DNA of 64,000 bases from an uncultured Sphingomonadaceae bacterium. Its GTDB lineage: Bacteria > Pseudomonadota > Alphaproteobacteria > Sphingomonadales > Sphingomonadaceae. The translations under genes and the position numbers were made by a program. This document shows positions 9,067 through 17,511 of this stretch, one piece after another (the first letter of the stretch is position 1; each line of letters starts with the position of its first letter). A model generated the notes under the pieces. That model saw only the letters and a program-made list of their open reading frames with translations, ran no database searches and was not told where the DNA came from. Location of the stretch: NCBI GenBank assembly GCA_947494305.1, contig CANLUL010000002.1, positions 124,001 through 188,000 of the forward strand. The letters run 5' to 3'.

Positions 9067-10068
9067 ATGCTATTTATTGATTGGATATCCGAACCAAATC
9101 ACAAAAATTTTAACAGGGCATTCTTTACCGCTCTGGGAATAAAAAATGCCGCGTGTATCGTTTTTTCTAGGCACCTCATGATCGATGAGGCACTTTGCGA
9201 ATTTCGAGACAAGGCGAACAGTCGATTGTTGCAGGCGATTGAAGTTATCAAACTAATTTGGCATCATCGGAATCAATGTATAGTTCTGGTCACATACGAT
9301 CCTATGTTTGTTCCTCTTGTAAGACTTTTTGGTAAGAACATCTTGCTTTTTGAGCACAATACAACACCATTGAGCAATTGGTCAAAACACGGCCTATGGC
9401 AAAAACTTTTTTTTGGAAACCTGAACCGAATGGCTCAATTCCGTGGCCAATACAAGAAATTGCGTGAGCAAGGGGCGCAAGTTACCTATATTGGTTCACC
9501 ATTGCTGAATGAGAACTTTAGTGCCTCTTCCAGTCAAAAGGACGAGCATCCCTTAGTTTTTATAGTCCCAAGCTATCGCGCCAATATTTCCGATTTAAAT
9601 AGGTTCCCCAACATCTTCCATGGTCCAAAGGTTCTGGTCAAAAAGGGTGCCGAGCAAGGCTCAACTCTGCCCGACGCTTCCAGATTTGATGTTGAATTTG
9701 TAGATCGATTAGAATTTCAAAAAAATAATCGAAAAATTGACGCTGTTGTAGTAACAGTTCAATCAAGAATTCGCGGTACCGGATGGTTCAACGATGCGAT
9801 ATCGAACTCTACCCCGATAATTGTTACGAATTCAAAGGCAGCTACCTTGCTAAAAGAAACGTTCCCAGGCTATCCTTTTGTTGACGCCGAGCTTATGATG
9901 GGAGACTTGGAAGATTTGCGAGATACCTTGGTAGAAATCAGATTGTTTAACTCATCAAACTATATAGAAAAACACAACAGTGCGTTAAACGATCGTTTCA
10001 CCGATCTCTGCAAATCATTGAACCTTGAGTTCGAACTGGTTTGCGAAATTGGTGAGTCATGTCGTTAA
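9067..10068 (+). CDS. unknown protein, possible GT-B glycosyltransferase
   Basis: A 333-residue cytoplasmic protein that I cannot place firmly. It starts four bases after the SDR. An N-terminal half with alternating strands and helices contains LLFEHNTTPLSNW, which is reminiscent of the N-domain of GT-B enzymes. The second half starts at FIVPSYRANISDL, and the region TGWFNDAISNSTPIIVTNSKAA resembles the donor-binding turn of GT4-type enzymes. No signal peptide or membrane segment is seen. Its position among sugar genes supports a glycosyltransferase role, but this is inference. Confidence 0.6.
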   Translation: MLFIDWISEPNHKNFNRAFFTALGIKNAACIVFSRHLMIDEALCEFRDKANSRLLQAIEVIKLIWHHRNQCIVLVTYDPMFVPLVRLFGKNILLFEHNTTPLSNWSKHGLWQKLFFGNLNRMAQFRGQYKKLREQGAQVTYIGSPLLNENFSASSSQKDEHPLVFIVPSYRANISDLNRFPNIFHGPKVLVKKGAEQGSTLPDASRFDVEFVDRLEFQKNNRKIDAVVVTVQSRIRGTGWFNDAISNSTPIIVTNSKAATLLKETFPGYPFVDAELMMGDLEDLRDTLVEIRLFNSSNYIEKHNSALNDRFTDLCKSLNLEFELVCEIGESCR

Positions 10069-10139
10069 GTTATTTCACTGGTCGAATTTTTATTTCTTAC
10101 CTCATTGGTGTACTAGTTGCCTCTATGCAGTTATTGTAG
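10059..10139 (+). other. short in-frame leader ORF ending in TAG directly before the Wzy-like start
   Basis: ATG 10059 follows GGTGAG and opens 26 hydrophobic codons (SYLIGVLVASM within them). They end at TAG 10137-10139, followed at once by ATG 10140 in the same frame. The leader peptide looks like a membrane segment. Either the Wzy-like gene once started here and has gained an amber codon, or this is a coupling peptide that permits reinitiation at 10140. Confidence 0.45.
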
Positions 10140-11627
10140 ATGGGAAATTTGCTCTTTATCTTCATCGGCTTTTTCGCGTCGCAGCGTTTTTTGTTGCCGA
10201 ATGTTTATCACTATTCACCAGTAATTCCCTTGATTTTTGCCGCATTCTTGCTGCTAAAATCACCAAAACAGGCTGGTGTTTTCGCAATGATGTCATTATT
10301 TTTCATCAGTGATCTGGGCGGACAGTATTTTGATTCGACGATCCCTATATACAACAGTACCAATGCCGAAATAAAATATGCCGGTTATCTTACAGCGATT
10401 CTTGTGCTTTTGCGCTTGCTTTCTTCAAACATTCGGATGTCTTCTGCTCTACTGGGCTTTGCACTTGCCGGACTGGCTACGACAACTACTTTCGTCTACT
10501 CGTTGGACGCTGGCAATTTGCGCGACACGTCTACCGCTATTCGCGACATCTTGATATTGGTTTGCATCTTTGCCTGCCTGTTTGAAAGCCGAGATGAGGA
10601 GTTTGACATCCAGCCTCTATATTGGGCATCGCTCGGATTTCTAGCAGGTGAAACAATGAATTTGTTGTTGTTTTTCGATAGAGCAACACACGGTTACATG
10701 AGTTTTGCCAGCATCAAATCTTTTGTCATCTTCCCCCTATTCTTTAGACTAAATGCCGACAAAAAATTTACGCCGTTCTCATTGCTTCTCATTGTTCCTA
10801 CTTTGCTTGTGATGCTGGCATACAACAGCAAGATGGTCTTTGTTAGTGTAGTTTTAGCAGCCGTGGCAGTGCTTGTTATCACGCTTGTTCGGAGGCCGTC
10901 TTACATTGGTCTAGCGTTGATTGGCACGATTGTTTTGTATGGCCTGTTGCAAGTTACCCTTTATCTTTTTCCAGATGTCGAAGCCAATCGCATAGTGAGT
11001 TTCTTTAACGAACTGACCAAAGGTAATGGTTTTTTGTTAACAATCGAGAACCTTGATCCCGTCCGCTTTCAACAGCACTACCTTTTCTTCTCGCGCGGAG
11101 TGTTTGAAGTTGTGTTTGGGAGCGGCATCGGCGCGGGAATAAATGACGTGAATGGCCAGCTATCAACTGTGGCTAATGAAACAGCATTCACCGCACAAGA
11201 AATAAGAGACGGTCTCTTTTTCAATTTCCATGATATCTGGATTGATTTTGGCTTGAGATTCGGTGTGATAACTCTCGTTTTCATTGCCTTGGGTCTCTTC
11301 AAAATCCTTTCAGATCCAAGAACACGTATCATGGGTGCTGTATTCATAATGATTTTAATCAATGCAACATTCTCCATTGCAGGGATATTTATGGCCGTGC
11401 TGTTCTACAAAATCGTCTTGCAGAAACCTGTGAAATCCAACTATGCTACCGGAAAAATTTCCTCCGTTCGAACTACATCGGCATCTTTCTTCTCAATAAG
11501 TTCTGGAAACCGGAGAAAAAATCGCAATCCAACTCGACATAGACGAAATGTTCATAACTTTGGTTCTTTCCATAGAACTGCGAAAAAACCATTTCTTTCT
11601 CATCAGACTAAGCAATCTAACCCTTAA
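10140..11627 (+). CDS. O-antigen polymerase-like (Wzy) membrane protein, possibly frameshifted
   Basis: A polytopic membrane protein with about ten hydrophobic segments between residues 1 and 425. It has a long polar loop (about 290-360) before the last helices, as in Wzy/O-antigen ligase proteins. As read it is 495 residues, but the last 55 are Ser/Thr/Arg-rich and run almost to the gmd start. Near the A5 run at 11453-11457 the neighbouring frame encodes [18 protein letters not shown] and stops at 11542, a far more natural membrane-protein end. A one-base loss is therefore likely. It would join lipid-linked repeat units in the periplasm if functional. A second Wzy-like gene lies at 23686-25128. 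Confidence 0.7.
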   Translation: MGNLLFIFIGFFASQRFLLPNVYHYSPVIPLIFAAFLLLKSPKQAGVFAMMSLFFISDLGGQYFDSTIPIYNSTNAEIKYAGYLTAILVLLRLLSSNIRMSSALLGFALAGLATTTTFVYSLDAGNLRDTSTAIRDILILVCIFACLFESRDEEFDIQPLYWASLGFLAGETMNLLLFFDRATHGYMSFASIKSFVIFPLFFRLNADKKFTPFSLLLIVPTLLVMLAYNSKMVFVSVVLAAVAVLVITLVRRPSYIGLALIGTIVLYGLLQVTLYLFPDVEANRIVSFFNELTKGNGFLLTIENLDPVRFQQHYLFFSRGVFEVVFGSGIGAGINDVNGQLSTVANETAFTAQEIRDGLFFNFHDIWIDFGLRFGVITLVFIALGLFKILSDPRTRIMGAVFIMILINATFSIAGIFMAVLFYKIVLQKPVKSNYATGKISSVRTTSASFFSISSGNRRKNRNPTRHRRNVHNFGSFHRTAKKPFLSHQTKQSNP

Positions 11628-11646
11628 TCAACACATAAGAGATAGC

Positions 11647-12708
11647 ATGAAAAAAAGAGCACTAATCACTGGAATAACCGGGCAGGACGGATCCTATCTC
11701 GCAGAGTTTCTGATAGAAAAAGGGTATGAAGTGCATGGGATTCGAAGACGCACATCACTCTATAACACCGCACGCATTGAGCATCTTTATAAGGATGTTC
11801 ACGAAGAAAACGTCAGTATGTTTTTGCACTATGGAGACATGACTGATGGGGGAAACTTGACGCGTATTATCGCAAAAGTACAGCCACATGAAATTTACAA
11901 CCTCGCGGCACAATCTCACGTTGCAGTTAGTTTTGAAGAGCCCGAATATACCGGGAATTGCGATGCCTTGGGTACCTTACGGTTGCTAGAATCCATTCGC
12001 CTTCTCGGAATGACAAATTCCGTTCGGATCTATCAAGCATCTACCAGCGAGCTTTTCGGAAAGGTGCAAGAAGTCCCGCAATCAGAAACTACTCCATTTT
12101 ATCCACGCAGCCCCTATGGGGTTGCCAAGCTCTATGCCTATTGGGCTACAGTAAATTACCGGGAATCCTATGGTATGTTTGCCTGTAATGGCATTTTGTT
12201 CAATCACGAAAGTCCTGTCCGCGGAGAAAATTTCGTATCGCGGAAAATCACCCGTGCCCTGTGCCGAATTAGTCTAGGCCTGCAAGAATGCCTCTATCTT
12301 GGCAATATCGATGCCAAGCGTGATTGGGGGCATGCCCGTGATTATGTTCGAATGCAATGGATGATGCTTCAACAGGATACACCTGAAGACTATGTGATTG
12401 CCACCGGTGAGCAGTTTTCTGTACGCACATTTGTTGAAAAGGCGGCGAGCCAATTAGGCATGGATATTTCATGGCAAGGAGAGGGTGTGGACACGATTGG
12501 AGTGAACAAAAATGGTGGTACGGTAGTCCGAATTGATCCTATATATTTTCGTCCAGCAGAAGTTGAAACTTTGCTTGGTGATCCATCTAAAGCCAAACGC
12601 AATCTAGGGTGGGAACCGCAAATCACATTTGACGAGCTGGTGTCAGAAATGATGGCAGCAGATCTCAAAAGCGCTCAACAAGAAAAGATGATTTTAGAAA
12701 ACGCCTGA
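11647..12708 (+). CDS. gmd: GDP-mannose 4,6-dehydratase
   Basis: Converts GDP-D-mannose to GDP-4-keto-6-deoxy-D-mannose, using bound NADP; 353 residues. [13 protein letters not shown] (9-21) is the cofactor motif. The catalytic Thr133 and Glu135 (STSELFG), Tyr157 and Lys161 (YGVAK) are all present, and [12 protein letters not shown] is the GDP-sugar-binding segment. The frame is open 33 codons upstream, but ATG 11647 starts the standard [10 protein letters not shown]-terminus. No GDP-fucose synthase follows. The adjacent C-methyltransferase and the divergent SDR at 8082 probably continue from its product. Confidence 0.95.
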   Translation: MKKRALITGITGQDGSYLAEFLIEKGYEVHGIRRRTSLYNTARIEHLYKDVHEENVSMFLHYGDMTDGGNLTRIIAKVQPHEIYNLAAQSHVAVSFEEPEYTGNCDALGTLRLLESIRLLGMTNSVRIYQASTSELFGKVQEVPQSETTPFYPRSPYGVAKLYAYWATVNYRESYGMFACNGILFNHESPVRGENFVSRKITRALCRISLGLQECLYLGNIDAKRDWGHARDYVRMQWMMLQQDTPEDYVIATGEQFSVRTFVEKAASQLGMDISWQGEGVDTIGVNKNGGTVVRIDPIYFRPAEVETLLGDPSKAKRNLGWEPQITFDELVSEMMAADLKSAQQEKMILENA

Positions 12709-12746
12709 TTGCCAATCTAAAACTGACCACATAGGAACCAAAAGCC

Positions 12747-13985
12747 ATGCAGATTACCTCATGCCGCGTTTGCGACAACCAAAAACTAAATCCCATCTTT
12801 AACTTGGGAGATCAAGTTCTTACTGGCCGTTTTCCAAAAACCCCAGATGAGAAAATCACTTCGGGACCTTTATCTATCGTTCAGTGTGATCTGACCAATG
12901 GATGCGGACTGGTCCAACTTGAACACAGCTATGATCTGGATGAAATGTATGGTGAATCCTATGGTTACCGTTCCGGATTGAACAAAAGTATGGTGGAACA
13001 CCTACGTACAAAAGTTGACGACATCTTGACTCGCGGCTGGTTGTCGGATGGAGATGTAATTCTGGATATTGGATCCAACGACGGCACAACCTTGGGTCAT
13101 TACCCTGAAAACCGGTTCAAGCTAATCGGAATCGACCCTTCTGCTCAGAAATTTGGCCAATATTATCGCAGTGACATTATCCGCGTACCAGACTTTTTTA
13201 ATGCCAAGAATTTCAATGAGAAATTTCCAGATCAAAAGGCAAAGATTGTAACATCATTCTCCATGTTCTACGATTTGGAATCGCCCTTGGAGTTTGCGCA
13301 TGACATTTCGGATATTTTGGCTGAAGACGGTGTTTGGTGCTTTGAGCAAAGTTATATTCCAGCGATGCTATCCGCCAATTCCTTCGACACAATATGCCAC
13401 GAACATCTGGAATATTATGGCCTGACCCAAATAGTCGATATTCTGGAACGAGTAGGCATGATAGTCCTAGACGTAACATTTAACAACGTAAACGGCGGCA
13501 GTTTTTCGATTTTTGCAGGGAAACGTGATGGCCCCCACTACGTGAACAGCGAAACGGTGAATAGTGTCTTGGTAGAAGAAGAAAATGCTGACTATAAATC
13601 AGGCGCCCCATTCGAGGCTTTTAAGCAAGGTATTGAAGTCGAGCGCCAGGCGCTCATGAGTTTTTTGGAGAAGGCGAAGGATGACGGCAAAACCGTCGTT
13701 GGCCTTGGCGCTTCAACAAAAGGCAATGTTCTTTTGCAATACTACGGAATCACAGCTGAATTGGTGGCGGCGATTGCAGAGGTGAACCCAGACAAATATG
13801 GATGCTACACCCCTGGCACCGCCATTCCCATTCGTCCCCAGAGCGAGGTGCTCCAAGAAAACCCCGACTATTTACTGGTACTACCATGGCATTTCCGCGA
13901 CTTTTTTGAAAAACTTCCGGCACTTCAGGGGCGAAATCTGGTATTTCCACTTCCTAACTTCGAAATTGTGTCCATAGGCACTTAA
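12747..13985 (+). CDS. TylC3-type sugar C-methyltransferase
   Basis: A 412-residue SAM-dependent methyltransferase with the three-part layout of NDP-hexose C-methyltransferases. An N-terminal zinc site is formed by Cys6, Cys9, Cys47 and Cys53. A central Rossmann domain contains VILDIGSNDGTTL. The C-terminal domain includes GLGASTKGNVLLQYY. In this family the enzyme methylates C3 of NDP-4-keto-6-deoxysugars. It follows gmd by 38 bases, so GDP-4-keto-6-deoxymannose is the natural substrate candidate, giving a C-methyl-branched sugar (inference). Confidence 0.85.
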   Translation: MQITSCRVCDNQKLNPIFNLGDQVLTGRFPKTPDEKITSGPLSIVQCDLTNGCGLVQLEHSYDLDEMYGESYGYRSGLNKSMVEHLRTKVDDILTRGWLSDGDVILDIGSNDGTTLGHYPENRFKLIGIDPSAQKFGQYYRSDIIRVPDFFNAKNFNEKFPDQKAKIVTSFSMFYDLESPLEFAHDISDILAEDGVWCFEQSYIPAMLSANSFDTICHEHLEYYGLTQIVDILERVGMIVLDVTFNNVNGGSFSIFAGKRDGPHYVNSETVNSVLVEEENADYKSGAPFEAFKQGIEVERQALMSFLEKAKDDGKTVVGLGASTKGNVLLQYYGITAELVAAIAEVNPDKYGCYTPGTAIPIRPQSEVLQENPDYLLVLPWHFRDFFEKLPALQGRNLVFPLPNFEIVSIGT

Positions 13986-14002
13986 AACCAAGGAAGGAGC
14001 AA

Positions 14003-15214
14003 ATGTTAAGCGTTCTCAGCAGGTCCACTTTTCTTCTGGGAATCGCAACCGTGTTCAACTACATGGCGCTTCTAGTTTTTGCGCGAACCGGCGGGCCAGA
14101 AACGTTTAGTCGTTATCTGTTGGCTCTCACCGTTGCCACAGCTCTTTCCGTGATTGTCAATTATAGCAGCCAGCGCGTTTTCACACGCGATGTCCTGGAA
14201 ACAGGGAGCGAACAACGAAGCTTTAACACAATCATGTCGGTTAGGCTGATATTAGGCTTCGCGGGAATAGTGGGCCTCATGCTCTGGGGATTTTGGAGCG
14301 CAGCGGGAACTCCGTTAGCGGCTGTTTTTCTAATATTCTACATTTTTCAAATGAACTTCATGTTCGAATATCACGCAACTAACTCACAACTTGCAACTAT
14401 TACACTGTTTGAAAAGCTATTTTTTTGTTTCACGGCAAGTGGATGGGCACTAGCATTTGGGTTTACTTGGCATATCTATGGATTGTTCTTGATTGGTTCT
14501 GTTATTGCGTTGTTTTTACAGTTCAGGCACTATCCAGATATAGTGCGAAGTTTTCAATTTAGCCCTGTAGATGACATAAGACGCTACGCAAAGCTATATG
14601 TTGATTTGGTTCTTATTGATCTTTTACAGCTAACTTATGGTAATTTCAGTCGTCTTATCATCCAGCACAAAAAAGGCTTATTGGACTTTGGCGTGGTTTC
14701 CATCGGTTTCCAAATCATAAAAATTGCTTCCATTTTTCAAACGCAGGTAGAATACATTTTTCGGCCCCAGACGATAAAACTTTGCGCTGGAGGTGATCTA
14801 ATTGGTTTGCGGCGGCACGCATTCAAATATTTTTGGATGACGACTCTGCCCACCGCTTTTGGTAGTGTGTTCCTAATTTTACTAGCAGAGCCAATTATTC
14901 ATTTGGGGTTTGGTGAAGAGTATGCTGCGGCTATTCCAACGCTACAAATCATTGCAATCCTTCCGATCTTGGTGAATTTGATGCGTTTCTTGGAGATGAT
15001 ATTCATAGGTCTGTCCCAATATCGTATCAACCTGGTGCTGAACCTAGTCACGAGTTTCGGATTGTTGATCGGTCTGTTCGTGCTTCCTTCTGGATCGGGA
15101 ATATCTCTCTTTCTATGGTTGATAGTGGCAGCTCAAACCGTCTATATCATACTTTTGTCAGTCGTCGCGGTCAGACACTTGACGTCTCAAAAAAATGGAA
15201 AACAAGCGCCATGA
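14003..15214 (+). CDS. polysaccharide flippase-like (Wzx/MATE-type) membrane protein
   Basis: A 403-residue polytopic protein with about twelve hydrophobic segments. It lacks a clear catalytic motif and begins with a helix pair typical of Polysacc_synt/Wzx proteins. In a Wzy-dependent pathway Wzx moves the undecaprenyl-linked repeat unit across the inner membrane. GGAAGGAGC precedes the start with good spacing. The stop overlaps the next ATG in ATGA at 15211-15214. The family is assigned from topology and context, since Wzx sequences are very variable. Confidence 0.75.
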   Translation: MLSVLSRSTFLLGIATVFNYMALLVFARTGGPETFSRYLLALTVATALSVIVNYSSQRVFTRDVLETGSEQRSFNTIMSVRLILGFAGIVGLMLWGFWSAAGTPLAAVFLIFYIFQMNFMFEYHATNSQLATITLFEKLFFCFTASGWALAFGFTWHIYGLFLIGSVIALFLQFRHYPDIVRSFQFSPVDDIRRYAKLYVDLVLIDLLQLTYGNFSRLIIQHKKGLLDFGVVSIGFQIIKIASIFQTQVEYIFRPQTIKLCAGGDLIGLRRHAFKYFWMTTLPTAFGSVFLILLAEPIIHLGFGEEYAAAIPTLQIIAILPILVNLMRFLEMIFIGLSQYRINLVLNLVTSFGLLIGLFVLPSGSGISLFLWLIVAAQTVYIILLSVVAVRHLTSQKNGKQAP

Positions 15215-16197
15215 ATGTGATTGAATCAGCGGCATTGAAATCTAAGCGCATATTGGTAACCGGCGGTGCTGGTGCCATAGGGAGTCATGTGATCGCTCAG
15301 CTAGAGGCTGCTCAAGAGATTGTTGTTGTAGACAATCTTAGCTCCGGAAATTTGGCCAATATCCAGGCAAACAATGTGAGTTTTCACGTTTTTGATATCC
15401 GTGATACGGACAAACTTGACGCCGTTTTCCGAAATGGACAGATTGATGCTGTAGTCCATTTGGCGGCACATTTTGCCAATCAGAATTCGGTGGATTTTCC
15501 ATTTACAGATTTGGATGTTAACGTCAGAGGAACGCTTGAATTGCTGAAACGGTGTCAGGAACACGACTCCGTTTTCGTCTATGCTTCGTCATCATGCGTG
15601 TACGGTCAGAAACCAGGAAAGTTGTCAGAAAGCTTGCCTATAGATGACCTTCACACACCCTATGCCATATCCAAATATAGTGGAGAGCTTTACACAAAAT
15701 TTTACGCAACCCATTTTGGTGTTCCTAGTATAGCGCTGAGGTTCTTCAACAATTTTGGTCCAAATGAAGGGCCTGGTCAGTATCGCAATGTTATACCAAA
15801 TTTCATCGCCCACGCTCTGCGAGGAGAGCCGTTGGTTATAACCGGGACCGGCGAAGAAACACGGGACTTCAACTATGCTGCGAACACGGCAAGAGCCGTC
15901 TCTCTTGCTGTTGAAAATCGTTTAGGCGGCAACAAAGAATATAAGATCTTCAATGTTGGGACCGGGAAGACAACTACTATACTTTCGCTCGCCGAAAAGA
16001 TCAAAAGTCTCTCACAAAGCCAATCCGAGATAAAGGTATTGGGAGAACGTCGAAGTTGGGATCATGCGACTGCTCGCTGTGCTGATATCGACGCTATTTC
16101 TGACGATCTAGGATATAACGTCCAAATTGATCTGGATGAGGGTTTATCCCATACCGTTAATTGGTTTCGGGACAATCCGACAATCTGGCAGAAATAG
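15211..16197 (+). CDS. NAD-dependent nucleotide-sugar epimerase/dehydratase (GalE-like SDR)
   Basis: A 328-residue extended SDR. GGAGAIGS (18-25) binds NAD, VVDNLSSG (39-46) selects NAD over NADP, and Ser127/128, Tyr151 and Lys155 (YAISK) are the catalytic set. RFFNNFGPNEGPGQY and TGTGEETRDFNY are the substrate-binding segments of UDP/GDP-hexose epimerases. The frame extends 32 codons upstream, but ATG 15211 overlaps the flippase stop and gives the family N-terminus. It may epimerise the C-methyl sugar or supply another hexose; the sequence does not decide. Confidence 0.85.
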   Translation: MNVIESAALKSKRILVTGGAGAIGSHVIAQLEAAQEIVVVDNLSSGNLANIQANNVSFHVFDIRDTDKLDAVFRNGQIDAVVHLAAHFANQNSVDFPFTDLDVNVRGTLELLKRCQEHDSVFVYASSSCVYGQKPGKLSESLPIDDLHTPYAISKYSGELYTKFYATHFGVPSIALRFFNNFGPNEGPGQYRNVIPNFIAHALRGEPLVITGTGEETRDFNYAANTARAVSLAVENRLGGNKEYKIFNVGTGKTTTILSLAEKIKSLSQSQSEIKVLGERRSWDHATARCADIDAISDDLGYNVQIDLDEGLSHTVNWFRDNPTIWQK

Positions 16198-16247
16198 AAC
16201 TGATCCCAAATCACCCGTGAACAATTCTTCGAAAGGCTGCAACACTC

Positions 16248-17366
16248 TTGACTTACGACTATGTTTTCGCTCTGAGCAGCGCACCAGTCCCTCGTCTTGT
16301 CGAGCGCATTCACACTACTGTTGCTGAGGGAAATAGAGTCGCAGTTGCATATCTCCAACGCCCTGGCCCTTCAGTCGCGATCGGAGAGATCAAGGGCGCC
16401 GATGTGTTCCCAATCGACGTTGCATTTCGCAGGGCTGGAATTGATCGAGTGTTTGCCTTTCCGCGAATCGTACGCCACTTGAACTCCAAAATTTTATGTC
16501 GCACCAAGAGAAACGCCTGCGTCTATATTGACAGCTTAGATCTTCTGGCGGCTATTCAGATTATGCGCAAAAAAGATCATTTTTCGGTTCGCTACGAAGT
16601 CCGCGATTTACATCGTCACCAACTTTCATCAGGGCTAACGGGCCGTTTCATCCGGTTTTCAGATCGGCAGTTTATGAAGGGTGTGAACCGGTTAATAGTG
16701 ACATCGAATGCCTATTTTGAAAAATACTATAAAACTTTTTATAGCGGCCCAGTTACGCTTCTTGAAAACTATCCGGATCCAAAAGTATGGGAAACATTCA
16801 AACCCAAACCTGTTGACCCGAACGGTCCTGTCGTGATCGGCCTTGTTGGGGCGATTAGATATACTGATTGTATATTTGCCCTGATTGAGGGTTCAAGGAT
16901 AGCGCGGGCGCGCGGGACTGAGGTGCGATTAAAAATTATTGGGCCTGATCTGGAAGGGCGGTTGAAGATAGATCCCGAAGATGATTGGATCCAACGATCG
17001 GGACCTTTTGACTATGTTGAGCAAATTAAAAATCTCTATTCCGACGTTGATTTGATTTGGTCAGTTTACGATACTCGTATTGAGAATGTCAGGTTAGCAC
17101 TTTCGAACAAGTTTTATGAATCACTTTTATCTGGTATTCCAGTAATCGCTGCTACCAATACGCATTTGGGAGAGCGTATAGACGAAATTGGAGCAGGAAC
17201 TTCAGTCAACGGGCTTTCCGCTGAATCGATTGCGCAATTGCTTAACTCAGTCCACACTGATGATTGGTTCGGACGCGCGCGTCAAGCGCTATCCAAATTG
17301 AGAAAGGAGCTCAGTAGTAGGATGGAGAATCATAGGCTGGCAGAAAGAGAGGCTTTGTTTGACTAG
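16248..17366 (+). CDS. GT-B-type glycosyltransferase
   Basis: A 372-residue protein with a GT4-like layout. The N-terminal domain holds VRYEVRDLHRHQL and the C-terminal domain starts at VVIGLVGAIRY. The segment LALSNKFYESLLSGIPVIA (about 282-300) is the E-x7-E-like donor-binding loop of this group. The start is TTG 16248, with GAAAGG about 12 bases upstream; no ATG gives a complete N-terminus. It is the last clear sugar-transfer gene on the plus strand, and it probably acts in the cytoplasm on the lipid-linked repeat. The donor is unknown. Confidence 0.78.
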   Translation: MTYDYVFALSSAPVPRLVERIHTTVAEGNRVAVAYLQRPGPSVAIGEIKGADVFPIDVAFRRAGIDRVFAFPRIVRHLNSKILCRTKRNACVYIDSLDLLAAIQIMRKKDHFSVRYEVRDLHRHQLSSGLTGRFIRFSDRQFMKGVNRLIVTSNAYFEKYYKTFYSGPVTLLENYPDPKVWETFKPKPVDPNGPVVIGLVGAIRYTDCIFALIEGSRIARARGTEVRLKIIGPDLEGRLKIDPEDDWIQRSGPFDYVEQIKNLYSDVDLIWSVYDTRIENVRLALSNKFYESLLSGIPVIAATNTHLGERIDEIGAGTSVNGLSAESIAQLLNSVHTDDWFGRARQALSKLRKELSSRMENHRLAEREALFD

Positions 17367-17511
17367 AATGGTGAATGATGTTTTCGATCAGCTTATGATA
17401 CCGATGGGTTAACTGGTAGACACCTTATGGGAAGGACATTTTTTGTTACGATCTTAACGGAAGTTTACCAAGATCATTCGATAGACAATGCATCAAAATT
17501 CAGGAAAAATG

